This document shows positions 1-5,694 of a DNA stretch of 5,694 bases, piece by piece. Under the pieces are notes generated by a model. The model was not told where the DNA came from. It made no database searches and saw nothing but the letters and a program-made list of their open reading frames with translations. Numbering within the stretch: position 1 is the stretch's first letter; each line of letters begins with the position of its first letter. The stretch is from Candidatus Zixiibacteriota bacterium. Lineage in GTDB: Bacteria; Blakebacterota; Blakebacteria; Blakebacterales; Blakebacteraceae. The stretch covers positions 1-5,694 of the forward strand of contig JAUVWC010000104.1 in the NCBI GenBank assembly GCA_030604325.1, given 5' to 3'. A program made the position numbers and the translations under genes.

Positions 1-1
1 C

Positions 2-1408
2 AACCAGTACTTCAACCGGAAGAGATACGAGGTGGACGAACCCACCTACGTACAGGTTGGTCCGACCCGCCGTCCCGACGCGAGGGTCGAGCAGATATTC
101 GAACGGCGGGGCCGGTTCATGATGCAGTACCGCAGGGGGCGGCAGCAGGGTCTGGAAGGTGTGGAGATGTTCGAAGATCCCCTCAGGTCGTATTACGAAC
201 AGCACCCGGAAGATCTCGAACTCGATATCCTCAATGTCGAAGAAATCCAGCCACTGCAGAGGGTCGATTCACGGAAGTATCGCCATCAATTCATCCTCGC
301 TGAGGCGTGGTCGAACGCGATGGGTGAGGTGGGACCGCGCGGTCCGCAGGGACCGCCCGAAGTGGATGACTTCCCCCGTCAGAGGCGGATGATGGGTGGC
401 ATGCGCCCGGGAGATTCACAGGCACCACCCCAGGGTGGTGATGCGCCCAGTCAGCAGCAGATGGAGCGGATGATGGCCATGATGGGCCAGACCTCCCAAC
501 AGGTGAAGCTGAGGGACCCGGTGAAGACCGCCAGGCTGATCAAGAAGGTTGCCCACGAGCTCGGCTCCACCCTGGTCGGCATCACCAGATTGAATCCCGA
601 CTGGGTCTACCTCTACCCGGTCCGGGGGAGGGGGTTCGAAAACGTTGACGAACCGATCGAGGTGCCGGAGCACTGGGAATACGCCATCGTGGTGGGGACC
701 CCGATGTCGTGGGATCCGATGTACGCCAACCCAAATTACGGCACCTCGAACGATGCCTACTCCCGCTCCCGTATCGTCGCTGCGCGACTCGCCGCCTTCA
801 TCAAGTCACTCGGCTACCCGGCCCGGATCCACATACCGGGGACCAGCTATGACCTGATGGTACCGCCGGTCGCCATTGATGCCGGTCTTGGCGAGCAGGG
901 TCGTCACTCGATTATGATCACCCCCGAGCTGGGGTGTAACATCCGCCCGGCGGTTGTGACGACCAACATCCCCGTCGCGACCGACAAGCCGATCGACTAC
1001 GGGGTGCAGGACTTCTGCCGGCACTGTAAGGTGTGCGCGGAGAACTGTCCGGCCGGGGCTATCTCGATGGGTGACAAGGTCGAAGTCCGGGGGTACCTGC
1101 GTTATCAACTCAACCAGTCGAAGTGCCAGAACTTCTGGAACTCCAACCTGGGGAGCATGGGATGCCGCCTCTGCATCAGCGTCTGTCCCTACACCCGGAA
1201 GGCGAACTGGCTGCACAGGACTGCCCTCAAGGTGACGGCGAATGATCCCACGAACATCTCCGACAGGGTGCTGACGAGCCTGCAGAAGAGCTTCTACCCG
1301 GGACCCGATCCGCAGGAGTACTTCATGCCGTCGATGGGCGGCTCGAACGCCTCGTACCGTGAGCCTCCATGGTGGCTGAAGGCCGAGGATTTCATCGACT
1401 TCGAATAG
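2..1408 (+). CDS. rdhA: Reductive dehalogenase catalytic subunit-like protein (RdhA family), 5' end outside window
   Basis: Corrinoid/iron-sulfur enzyme of the reductive dehalogenase family, which reductively removes halogens from organic substrates; the substrate here cannot be predicted. The frame is open to the window edge. A GTG at 32 is possible, but the VDEPT segment resembles the part of RdhA that follows the Tat signal and linker, so the true start and any Tat signal are probably upstream. Counting from that GTG, residues 160-310 match the RdhA core (LNPDWVY, a VVGTPM strand, AGLGEQGR, ITPELG). Next come DKPIDYGVQDFC and two 4Fe-4S motifs: C329-X2-C-X2-C-X3-CP and C365-X12-C-X2-C-X3-CP, the long 12-residue spacing being typical of RdhA. 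The C-terminal PPWWL also fits. Residues about 101-157 form an unusual Pro/Gly/Gln/Met-rich insert. Epoxyqueuosine reductase (QueG) shares the cysteine pattern, but the downstream rdhB- and rdhC-like genes favour RdhA. Dehalogenation itself is inferred, not shown. Confidence 0.86.
   Translation, partial: NQYFNRKRYEVDEPTYVQVGPTRRPDARVEQIFERRGRFMMQYRRGRQQGLEGVEMFEDPLRSYYEQHPEDLELDILNVEEIQPLQRVDSRKYRHQFILAEAWSNAMGEVGPRGPQGPPEVDDFPRQRRMMGGMRPGDSQAPPQGGDAPSQQQMERMMAMMGQTSQQVKLRDPVKTARLIKKVAHELGSTLVGITRLNPDWVYLYPVRGRGFENVDEPIEVPEHWEYAIVVGTPMSWDPMYANPNYGTSNDAYSRSRIVAARLAAFIKSLGYPARIHIPGTSYDLMVPPVAIDAGLGEQGRHSIMITPELGCNIRPAVVTTNIPVATDKPIDYGVQDFCRHCKVCAENCPAGAISMGDKVEVRGYLRYQLNQSKCQNFWNSNLGSMGCRLCISVCPYTRKANWLHRTALKVTANDPTNISDRVLTSLQKSFYPGPDPQEYFMPSMGGSNASYREPPWWLKAEDFIDFE
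332..502 (+). repeat. Low-complexity Pro/Gly/Gln/Met-rich segment inside rdhA, with two inverted repeats
   Basis: About 57 codons (residues 101-157 counted from the GTG at 32) encode a collagen-like GPRGPQGPP stretch, then MMGGM, a PPQGGDAPSQQQ stretch and MERMMAMMGQ. At DNA level the segment holds a perfect 14-bp palindrome at 332-345 (ggaccgcgcggtcc), with the ggaccg core recurring at 350-355. It also holds an 8-bp inverted repeat with a 2-nt centre at 423-440. The segment separates the N-terminal region from the catalytic core and is probably a disordered linker. Confidence 0.7.
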
Positions 1409-1414
1409 GGGGAG
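1409..1414 (+). promoter_or_regulatory. Ribosome binding site for rdhB-like gene
   Basis: GGGGAG directly follows the rdhA stop codon (TAG at 1406-1408) and lies 4 nt before the ATG at 1419. It supports that start and an operon arrangement with only 10 bp between the two genes. Confidence 0.6.
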
Positions 1415-1418
1415 ACTC

Positions 1419-1745
1419 ATGGGATTCTTCACAAGCGGTTTCTTCTGGTTCCTGGAGGGTATCCTCTTCTGCATATTCCTGCTGGCGGTCAGGGCCTGGA
1501 CTCAGGACCGTGAGATCCCGATGACGCCCTGGAAATGGGCGGCACTGGTGGTGTGGGTGTTCTACGCCGGGTTCACCATAGCCTTCATAGGTACAAGCCT
1601 CGGGGAGAATGAGGTGAGCGCGGCCGTCAGAGGAGGCATACTGTTTGGGGTCATCGCGGTCGTTGCGGGCGTCGGTTTATGGCGGTTGATCAAGATTGGA
1701 AGCGGGAGCGTTGAGCAAGGGACAGCGGCCGATCCGGAAGGGTAG
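1419..1745 (+). CDS. rdhB: Putative reductive dehalogenase membrane anchor (RdhB-like), 108 aa
   Basis: Small integral membrane protein with three predicted helices at about residues 7-25, 38-58 and 72-92, and a short polar tail. Length, three-helix layout, the loop GTSLGENE between helices two and three, and the terminal WRL after helix three fit RdhB (PceB-type) anchors, which hold the exported RdhA at the cytoplasmic membrane. In that family the conserved acidic loop is expected on the outer face near RdhA. The gene begins 10 bp after rdhA with a clear ribosome binding site and overlaps the following rdhC-like gene, as expected for rdhABC. Small hydrophobic proteins are hard to assign by sequence alone, so the call rests on layout together with position. 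Confidence 0.8.
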   Translation: MGFFTSGFFWFLEGILFCIFLLAVRAWTQDREIPMTPWKWAALVVWVFYAGFTIAFIGTSLGENEVSAAVRGGILFGVIAVVAGVGLWRLIKIGSGSVEQGTAADPEG

Positions 1746-2886
1746 TCTGTATAGATATCTTATCATCATCGTCGCCCTGGCTGTCGCCCTCTGGTACGGA
1801 AGGTCGAGGAGCGGGCCCGATCTGGTGCCGCACATGCGGGAGATCTTCCCCCGGGCAGCGGCTTTCGAGCCGTCGAACGGCATCTACGCCATCTTCTCGG
1901 AACAGGATACGCTCCTGGGTTGGGCAGCCTCGGGCAGGGCTTCAGGATACGGTGGGCCTCTGCTCGTGGTGGTGGGCGTCGACACGTCGGGAGAAGTGGC
2001 CGGCGCCCGGGTGGTGGAGCACAAGGAGACACCGCTCTTCTTCCGCATGGTTAGAGCATCCGCTTTCTTCGGGGCGATAACAGGCAGGTCGTTTGCCGGG
2101 ATCGATTACGACTACGGTGAGGTGGTAGGAGTGACCGGCGCCACCCGTTCTTCGGAGGCGATCGTCGCCGGTGTCAAGGATGCCATCAGGAGAGTCGCCG
2201 GCGATAAGTTCGACATCTACCTGCCTGCTCCCCGATATCCGTTCGAGTTCGGAATCCTGGAGATAGCCATCATCCTGCTGTTTGCGGTGGGTATCGCCTC
2301 CAGCTATTTCACAGACTCGCTGCGCGAACTGCTCCGCTGGACGAGCCAGGTGACGGGTCTGGTGATCATCGGCTTCTGGAAGAATTCTCCCATCACCATA
2401 GCGAAGATCGTATCACTGCTCTCCGGCTACCTGCCCGATATCCGCTCCAACCTCTCCCTCTATCTGTTGATAGTCGGATTCGTGCTGACGATCCTCATCA
2501 TGGGAAGGAGCGTGTACTGCACGCATATCTGTCCCTTCGGCGCGGCCCAGCAGTTCATCAATCTCATCGGCGGAAAGAACGTCAGACTGCCGGCCTGGTC
2601 CGTCAGGCTGATGACCGCCACCCGCAACCTGATCGTCTTCGCTGCGGTGCTGGCCGCCCTGGCGGTGGCCCGTCCCGCCCTGGCGAGCTACGAACCCTTC
2701 GCCGCCCTCTTCGCGCTGCGGGGGACGATACTACAGTGGGTGCTGCTGCTGGTGGTCCTGCTTTCTTCACTGGCTATCAGGCGGCCGTGGTGCAACTTTT
2801 TCTGTCCGGTACAAACATGTAGAAGGGTTCTCCAAGGAATCAGGAGGAAGGGTGCCGACCTGCCGGAGGCCAGTTATTGTGAATGA
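1711..2886 (+). CDS. rdhC: FMN-binding, polytopic membrane Fe-S protein (RdhC/PceC-like, NosR/NirI type)
   Basis: Membrane flavoprotein related to PceC and NosR. The TTG at 1711 is preferred because GGAAG (1698-1702) lies 8 nt upstream; an in-frame TTG at 1696 would give 396 aa but lacks a good ribosome site. Residues are numbered from 1696. A first helix lies at about 20-35. A peripheral FMN-binding domain follows at about 55-170, with the flavin-attachment motif TGATRSS at 147-153 and T150 the likely covalent site. Further helices lie near 185-205, 254-272, 310-328 and 345-362. Two CX3CP motifs, C275-THI-CP and C366-NFF-CP, are typical of PceC/NosR. No C-terminal ferredoxin domain is present, as in PceC and unlike NosR. 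The start overlaps rdhB by about 35 bp. The proposed role is electron transfer to, or maturation of, RdhA at the membrane; the function of RdhC is not settled in the family. Confidence 0.86.
   Translation: MSKGQRPIRKGSLYRYLIIIVALAVALWYGRSRSGPDLVPHMREIFPRAAAFEPSNGIYAIFSEQDTLLGWAASGRASGYGGPLLVVVGVDTSGEVAGARVVEHKETPLFFRMVRASAFFGAITGRSFAGIDYDYGEVVGVTGATRSSEAIVAGVKDAIRRVAGDKFDIYLPAPRYPFEFGILEIAIILLFAVGIASSYFTDSLRELLRWTSQVTGLVIIGFWKNSPITIAKIVSLLSGYLPDIRSNLSLYLLIVGFVLTILIMGRSVYCTHICPFGAAQQFINLIGGKNVRLPAWSVRLMTATRNLIVFAAVLAALAVARPALASYEPFAALFALRGTILQWVLLLVVLLSSLAIRRPWCNFFCPVQTCRRVLQGIRRKGADLPEASYCE
2134..2154 (+). other. Covalent FMN attachment motif (TGATRSS) within rdhC
   Basis: The codons encode T-G-A-T-R-S-S, matching the [S/T]GA[T/S] core that the flavin transferase ApbE modifies in RnfG, NqrC and NosR-type FMN domains. 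The Asp usually found three residues before the first Ser/Thr of the core is Val here (V144). Confidence 0.65.
2865..2869 (+). promoter_or_regulatory. Ribosome binding site deciding the start of the 39-aa membrane protein
   Basis: A GGAGG core lies within the last codons of rdhC, 9 nt before the GTG at 2879. It selects that GTG over the ATG at 2883, which lies in another frame and opens only 24 codons. Confidence 0.55.
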
Positions 2887-2998
2887 GGACCGGGGAAGAA
2901 AGATCACTATCCGTGACATCGCACTGGCGTTGTTCATGCTCGTCGCCAACGGCCTGATCATCGGGATCCTGGTGCAGGCCTTTCTGTCGGCCGGATAG
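2879..2998 (+). CDS. Small single-helix membrane protein, 39 aa, coupled to rdhC
   Basis: I do not recognise a named family. The frame runs from GTG 2879 to TAG 2996-2998. It has a charged N-terminus (MNEDRGRKITIRD), then one strong hydrophobic helix at about residues 14-36 (starting IALALFMLVANG), and ends with FLSAG. There is no cysteine. The positive N-terminus predicts an N-in, C-out single-span protein. The GTG has a good GGAGG site 9 nt upstream, and the gene overlaps the end of rdhC by 8 nt, which suggests translational coupling. It could be a small structural subunit of the RdhABC membrane assembly, or a peptide handled by the radical SAM enzyme encoded 38 bp downstream. The clean hydrophobic profile and the ribosome site argue for a real gene, but conservation has not been tested. 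Confidence 0.6.
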   Translation: MNEDRGRKITIRDIALALFMLVANGLIIGILVQAFLSAG

Positions 2999-3030
2999 GA
3001 GTAGAAGGTACCGGATAGGAGTAGAAAGTA
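2991..3030 (+). repeat. 20-bp tandem direct repeat, two copies
   Basis: Copy one (2991-3010, ccggataggagtagaaggta) and copy two (3011-3030) differ at a single base (g to a at the 18th position). The unit holds the stop codon of the small membrane protein, an AGGAG ribosome-site-like core and a second TAG. Because the two copies abut exactly, a recent local duplication is the simplest origin. The repeat occupies most of the leader of the radical SAM gene. Confidence 0.85.
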
Positions 3031-3036
3031 GGGGAT

Positions 3037-3990
3037 ATGCGTTCTATCAGGCGTCTGCCATTTGCTCGGTACTTGAAGATATTCTCCTATTGGGTCAGTA
3101 ACTTTCTCACCGGTAAGGATCTATATCCTTTCTACGCTTCGTTCAAGGTCACCAGCCGCTGTCATTTCCGCTGTCACTTCTGTGATATGTGGCAGAATCC
3201 CCATCCCGATCTGACAACCGGAGAGGTCAAAAGCGTTCTCGCCAACCTGGGCCAGTCGAGCGTTATGCTGGTTTCGCTGGAGGGAGGGGAGCCGCTCATG
3301 AGACCCGATATCGGTGAGATTCTGGCCTACGCCTCCAGGCAACCTTTCTATCTCCTGTTTACCACTTCCGAGACGAATCTGTCCGACTATCCGCTGGCGG
3401 AATACGGCAAGTACATTGACTTCCTGCACATTTCCATCGATGAGGGTCACCGCAATCTGGAGATGTTCGACGAGCTGGAGGCCTACAAGGTCTGGGGGCC
3501 GGAGGTTTCCGTGCAGACGGTAGTCACCGCACAGACTCTGCCCGAGCTGAATAGAAAGGTTGAACGCTGCCACCAGGCGGGCGTGACAATCGTCGTCATG
3601 CCGGCGGTAGAGCTGGACGGCGGCGACCATTATCCCGATCCGGCGGCCTTGAGAGAATCCGTGCTGAGGTTGAAGGAGCTCTATCCCGGCACGATTCTCA
3701 CACCGGACGGCTTTCTGAAGGCCATCAACCGCCGGCACGGGTGTTCCACCGCCTCCATCATCATCCGTTCGGACGGGGCTCTTTATTATCCATGCCGCGT
3801 TCTGGAGACCTCGGTCGGGAATCTGGTCGAATCGGATCTGCTCGATCTATTGAGAAGTGAGGATGGGGAAGAGGCCAGAAAGGTGATGGCGAAATGCGGC
3901 CGGCGTTGCGGATGGTATCAGTACTTCGCCATACGGTCCTACATGGATCCGAGAGAGGCTATCCCCCTGTTATTAAAGCATCTCAGGTGA
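3037..3990 (+). CDS. Radical SAM protein with SPASM/Twitch-like C-terminal cysteines, 317 aa
   Basis: Radical SAM enzyme of unknown substrate. The cluster motif is C42-HFR-C46-HF-C49 (CX3CX2C, followed by DMW), which binds the 4Fe-4S cluster that cleaves S-adenosylmethionine. EGGEP at 82-86 is the SAM-binding GGE motif. The TIM-barrel region covers about residues 33-230. Four further cysteines follow, at 236, 253, 287 and 291, spaced as in SPASM or Twitch domains and probably holding one auxiliary Fe-S cluster. The ATG at 3037 is the first start after an in-frame TAG at 3022. Possible ribosome sites are AGGGG (3030-3034, only 2 nt away) or AGGAG in the repeat (15 nt away); neither is ideally placed. 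The N-terminal 25 residues are basic and partly hydrophobic, perhaps membrane-associated. Same-strand spacing suggests co-transcription with rdhABC. Possible roles, all inferred, are peptide or protein modification or cofactor tailoring for the membrane module. Confidence 0.9.
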   Translation: MRSIRRLPFARYLKIFSYWVSNFLTGKDLYPFYASFKVTSRCHFRCHFCDMWQNPHPDLTTGEVKSVLANLGQSSVMLVSLEGGEPLMRPDIGEILAYASRQPFYLLFTTSETNLSDYPLAEYGKYIDFLHISIDEGHRNLEMFDELEAYKVWGPEVSVQTVVTAQTLPELNRKVERCHQAGVTIVVMPAVELDGGDHYPDPAALRESVLRLKELYPGTILTPDGFLKAINRRHGCSTASIIIRSDGALYYPCRVLETSVGNLVESDLLDLLRSEDGEEARKVMAKCGRRCGWYQYFAIRSYMDPREAIPLLLKHLR

Positions 3991-4032
3991 ATATCTGGAT
4001 CTTAACGGGACGGATGTGGGAAGCAGAACCGG
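3991..4032. other. Convergent intergenic gap between the radical SAM gene and hypE
   Basis: Only 42 bp separate the TGA ending the radical SAM gene from the hypE stop on the other strand. I see no hairpin followed by a T-run in it. The nearest strong hairpin is just inside hypE at 4043-4060. Confidence 0.6.
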
Positions 4033-5124
4033 TCAGCAGATGCGGGGAAGCAGTTCCCCGGCCGGCATGTCCACTATCCTTGTTCCCCCGATGCCGGTCT
4101 CCATCAGCACTCGGCCTCCAGGTTCGGCTTCCACCCTCCCGATGCGGCACGCGTCCCTGCCGTAGTCGTTCCTCCTCATCGCATCCAGCACTGTAGATGC
4201 ACTCTCCTCGGGAACGAACGCCACCAGCTTGCCTTCGTTGGCGAGGTGCAGCGGATCAAAGCCGAGAAGCTCGCAGGCGCCCTCGACCTCCTCCCGCACC
4301 GGGATCTGTTCCTCCGTCAGAACGACAGCTACCTCGCTCTGGCGGGCGATCTCGTTCAGGGTGACGGCCACACCCCCCCGCGTCGGATCCCGGAGCGTGT
4401 GCACCTCGGCACCGGTGGCATAGATCGCCTCCACCAGGCCGGAGAGGGGGGCGATGTCAGAGACGATCTCGGTGTTGAAGGCCAGCTCTCCCCTCGCCGC
4501 CAGCACGGCTATGCCGTGGTCGCCGATGGTTCCCGACAGCAGTACAGCATCGCCGGCACGGGCGTTGGAGCCGCTCGTCTGTCGGCCGGACGGCACACGG
4601 CCCACTCCGGTGGTGCTGATGTAGACGCCGTCCACCTGGCCGTGTTCGGCCACCTTGGTATCTCCCGCCACGACGATGACGTCGGACTCGTCCGCCGCCT
4701 GCCGCATCGACCGGACAATCCTCTCCAGGTCCGCGGTGGCGAAACCCTCCTCCAGGATGAAGCTCGCCGTGATCCACAGCGGCCGGGCCCCTACCATGGC
4801 GAGGTCGTTGACGGTGCCGCAGATGGCCAGCCGCCCGATGTCACCACCGGGGAAGAAGAGGGGACGCACGATATGGGCGTCGGTGGTAACCGCCAGAGAA
4901 TCTCCTTCTTCTAAGGCCGGGCGCAGAGGAGGGATGGCGGCGTCGTCGCCGCGCAGGAGGGTGGGATTGCCGAGGATGGGGTAGAAGACGTGCTCGATCA
5001 GCTCTGCGGTCAGCTTGCCGCCGCTGCCGTGACCCAGCGTGATCTGGTCGTGGTGGGTCAGAGGCATGGGGCAGGTGAGTTCGGGGCCGCCGGCCTGTTC
5101 CTTTTCGTTCCCGTTTACCGTCAC
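4033..5124 (-). CDS. hypE: Hydrogenase maturation protein HypE
   Basis: HypE takes a carbamoyl group from HypF on its C-terminal cysteine and dehydrates it with ATP to a thiocyanate, the source of the CN ligands of the NiFe-hydrogenase active-site iron; it works in the cytoplasm with HypF, HypC and HypD. The 363-aa product has the PurM/AIR-synthase-like fold signatures: GHGSGGK (31-37), GDDAA (59-63), FFPGGDIG to [11 protein letters not shown] (90-113), GDTKV (154-158) and LRDPTRGG (244-251). It ends in P-R-I-C, with C363 the essential carbamoylation site. The GTG start at 5124 overlaps the hypD stop (GTGA) and has GGAGG about 12 nt upstream. It gives an N-terminal extension of roughly 25 residues before the usual family start; an internal ATG at residue 20 lacks a ribosome site. 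No hydrogenase structural gene is visible here. Confidence 0.97.
   Translation of the reverse strand: MTVNGNEKEQAGGPELTCPMPLTHHDQITLGHGSGGKLTAELIEHVFYPILGNPTLLRGDDAAIPPLRPALEEGDSLAVTTDAHIVRPLFFPGGDIGRLAICGTVNDLAMVGARPLWITASFILEEGFATADLERIVRSMRQAADESDVIVVAGDTKVAEHGQVDGVYISTTGVGRVPSGRQTSGSNARAGDAVLLSGTIGDHGIAVLAARGELAFNTEIVSDIAPLSGLVEAIYATGAEVHTLRDPTRGGVAVTLNEIARQSEVAVVLTEEQIPVREEVEGACELLGFDPLHLANEGKLVAFVPEESASTVLDAMRRNDYGRDACRIGRVEAEPGGRVLMETGIGGTRIVDMPAGELLPRIC
4043..4060. other. Small perfect hairpin at the 3' end of hypE
   Basis: CGGGGAA and TTCCCCG form a 7-bp stem around a GCAG loop. It lies inside the last codons of hypE and just beyond the end of the radical SAM gene. There is no U-run on either strand, so intrinsic termination is doubtful; it could still act as an RNA end-stabilising or weak bidirectional stop structure. 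Confidence 0.3.
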
Positions 5125-5694
5125 GTTCTGGAAGTTCCTCCACGAGTCTGTGAGTCCCCCCGCCCGTAGTGATAGTAGGCCGCGCAGGCGCCCTCCGAGG
5201 AGACCATGGTGGCTCCCAGGGGATGTTCGGGGGTGCAGTCACCGCTGAACGCCGGGCAGTCCGGCGGCTTTTTGCGGCCCTGCAGGATCTCGCCGGAGAT
5301 GCATATTGGTGATTCCTCCGTCTCGAGCGAGCCCACCTCGAACAGCCTCTCGGCATCGAAGTCGGCGAACTCCTCCCGCAGCCGCAGGCCGCTGGCAGGG
5401 ATCTCACCGATGCCGCGCCACTTGCGGTCGCACGGTTCGAACACCTTGCTGATCAGTTCCTGGGCCGGGCGGTTGCCTTCAAGGGTCACGGCCCGGCTGT
5501 ATGCGTTCTCGGCCTCGGCCCGGCCCTCTTCCAACTGGTGCACGGCGGCACTGATCCCGCGGGCCAGGTCGAGCGGCTCGAAACCGGTGACCACAATGGG
5601 TACCCTGAACTCTTCGGCAATAGGCGGGTACTCCCAGTAGCCCATGACGGTGCACACATGTCCGGCGGCGAGGAAGGCCTGCACCCGGTTGCCG
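5121..5694 (-). CDS. hypD: Hydrogenase maturation protein HypD, C-terminal part (5' end outside window)
   Basis: HypD is an Fe-S protein that with HypC forms the scaffold on which the Fe(CN)2CO unit of NiFe hydrogenases is assembled before delivery to the large subunit. About 190 C-terminal residues are visible, roughly half of the family's usual 350-380. The frame is open to the window edge, so the GTG at 5684 is only an internal codon. Family signatures in order are [14 protein letters not shown], the [13 protein letters not shown] segment, [27 protein letters not shown] and FDAERLF. The C-terminal cysteine region then has four cysteines spaced CX14CX6CX16C (about 5184-5303), including [17 protein letters not shown] and EGACAAYY, which hold the 4Fe-4S cluster. 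The stop codon overlaps the hypE start by four bases, showing a coupled hypDE operon. The rest of the hyp operon should lie beyond the right edge. Confidence 0.97.
   Translation of the reverse strand, partial: GNRVQAFLAAGHVCTVMGYWEYPPIAEEFRVPIVVTGFEPLDLARGISAAVHQLEEGRAEAENAYSRAVTLEGNRPAQELISKVFEPCDRKWRGIGEIPASGLRLREEFADFDAERLFEVGSLETEESPICISGEILQGRKKPPDCPAFSGDCTPEHPLGATMVSSEGACAAYYHYGRGDSQTRGGTSRT

Noticed and set aside
2..1408. Epoxyqueuosine reductase (QueG) as the identity of the first gene
   Set aside because: QueG shares the corrinoid and dual cluster layout, but the CX12C spacing in the second motif, the VDEPT and DKPIDYGV segments, and the adjacent RdhB- and RdhC-like genes fit a reductive dehalogenase better.
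806..1474. 222-codon open frame on the minus strand opposite the end of rdhA
   Set aside because: It lies antisense to the conserved Fe-S motifs of rdhA and shows no recognisable domain; high GC content commonly opens such frames.
1711..2886. NosR or NirI (nitrous oxide reduction) as the identity of the third gene
   Set aside because: No C-terminal ferredoxin motifs and no nos or nir genes nearby; length and the two CX3CP motifs fit PceC-type proteins next to rdhA and rdhB.
2883..2957. ATGA overlap at the rdhC stop opening a 24-codon frame
   Set aside because: It is short and has no membrane or domain character, whereas the GTG at 2879 has a better spaced ribosome site and yields a coherent membrane helix.
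4043..4060. Intrinsic terminator between the convergent operons
   Set aside because: The stem is good, but there is no T-run on either strand and the hairpin is inside hypE coding sequence, so it is listed only as a low-confidence structure.
4246..4914. 222-codon open frame on the plus strand opposite hypE
   Set aside because: hypE on the minus strand is unmistakable across this whole interval, and the plus-strand product is low-complexity with no motif.
4841..5407. 188-codon minus-strand frame spanning the hypD-hypE junction
   Set aside because: Arg/Pro/Ser-rich translation typical of a shifted frame in GC-rich DNA; hypD and hypE occupy the other frames with clear family motifs.
1..5694. 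tRNA, rRNA, CRISPR array, insertion sequence or riboswitch
   Set aside because: No repeat-spacer pattern, transposase frame or structured RNA signature was seen; nearly all of the window is protein-coding.

Overview
The window looks like chromosomal DNA from a GC-rich anaerobic bacterium. The evidence is a corrinoid/iron-sulfur reductive dehalogenase (RDase)-like operon, a radical SAM enzyme and NiFe-hydrogenase maturation genes, with GTG and TTG starts among ATG starts. The sequence gives no firm basis for naming a phylum. Coding density is very high: no gap exceeds about 45 bases, and no promoter is visible because both gene runs enter the window already in progress.

Plus strand (2-3990). 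The first gene is open at its 5' end and encodes an RDase catalytic subunit (RdhA-like) with two ferredoxin-type cysteine motifs. It is followed by a 108-residue three-helix membrane protein (RdhB-like anchor) and an overlapping FMN-binding, polytopic iron-sulfur membrane protein (RdhC/PceC-like, of the NosR/NirI type). This is the rdhABC order of respiratory reductive dehalogenases such as the pceABC cluster. An unlisted 39-residue single-helix protein overlaps the end of rdhC. A 20-bp tandem repeat covers its stop codon and leads into a radical SAM protein with extra C-terminal cysteines (SPASM/Twitch-like). All five genes are tightly packed and probably co-transcribed.

Minus strand (4033-5694). 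hypE (complete) and hypD (3' part) are coupled through a GTGA overlap and converge on the rdh run with 42 bp between the stop codons. HypD and HypE act in building the Fe(CN)2CO group of NiFe hydrogenases.

Working model (inference): the rdh proteins form a membrane-associated terminal reductase module. RdhA is held at the membrane by RdhB, and RdhC is a possible flavin/Fe-S accessory or electron-transfer protein. Hydrogen could be the electron donor through a NiFe hydrogenase matured by the Hyp proteins. The less familiar elements are a Met/Gln/Pro-rich insert in RdhA, the small membrane protein, the tandem repeat, and the radical SAM gene placed directly after the small protein.
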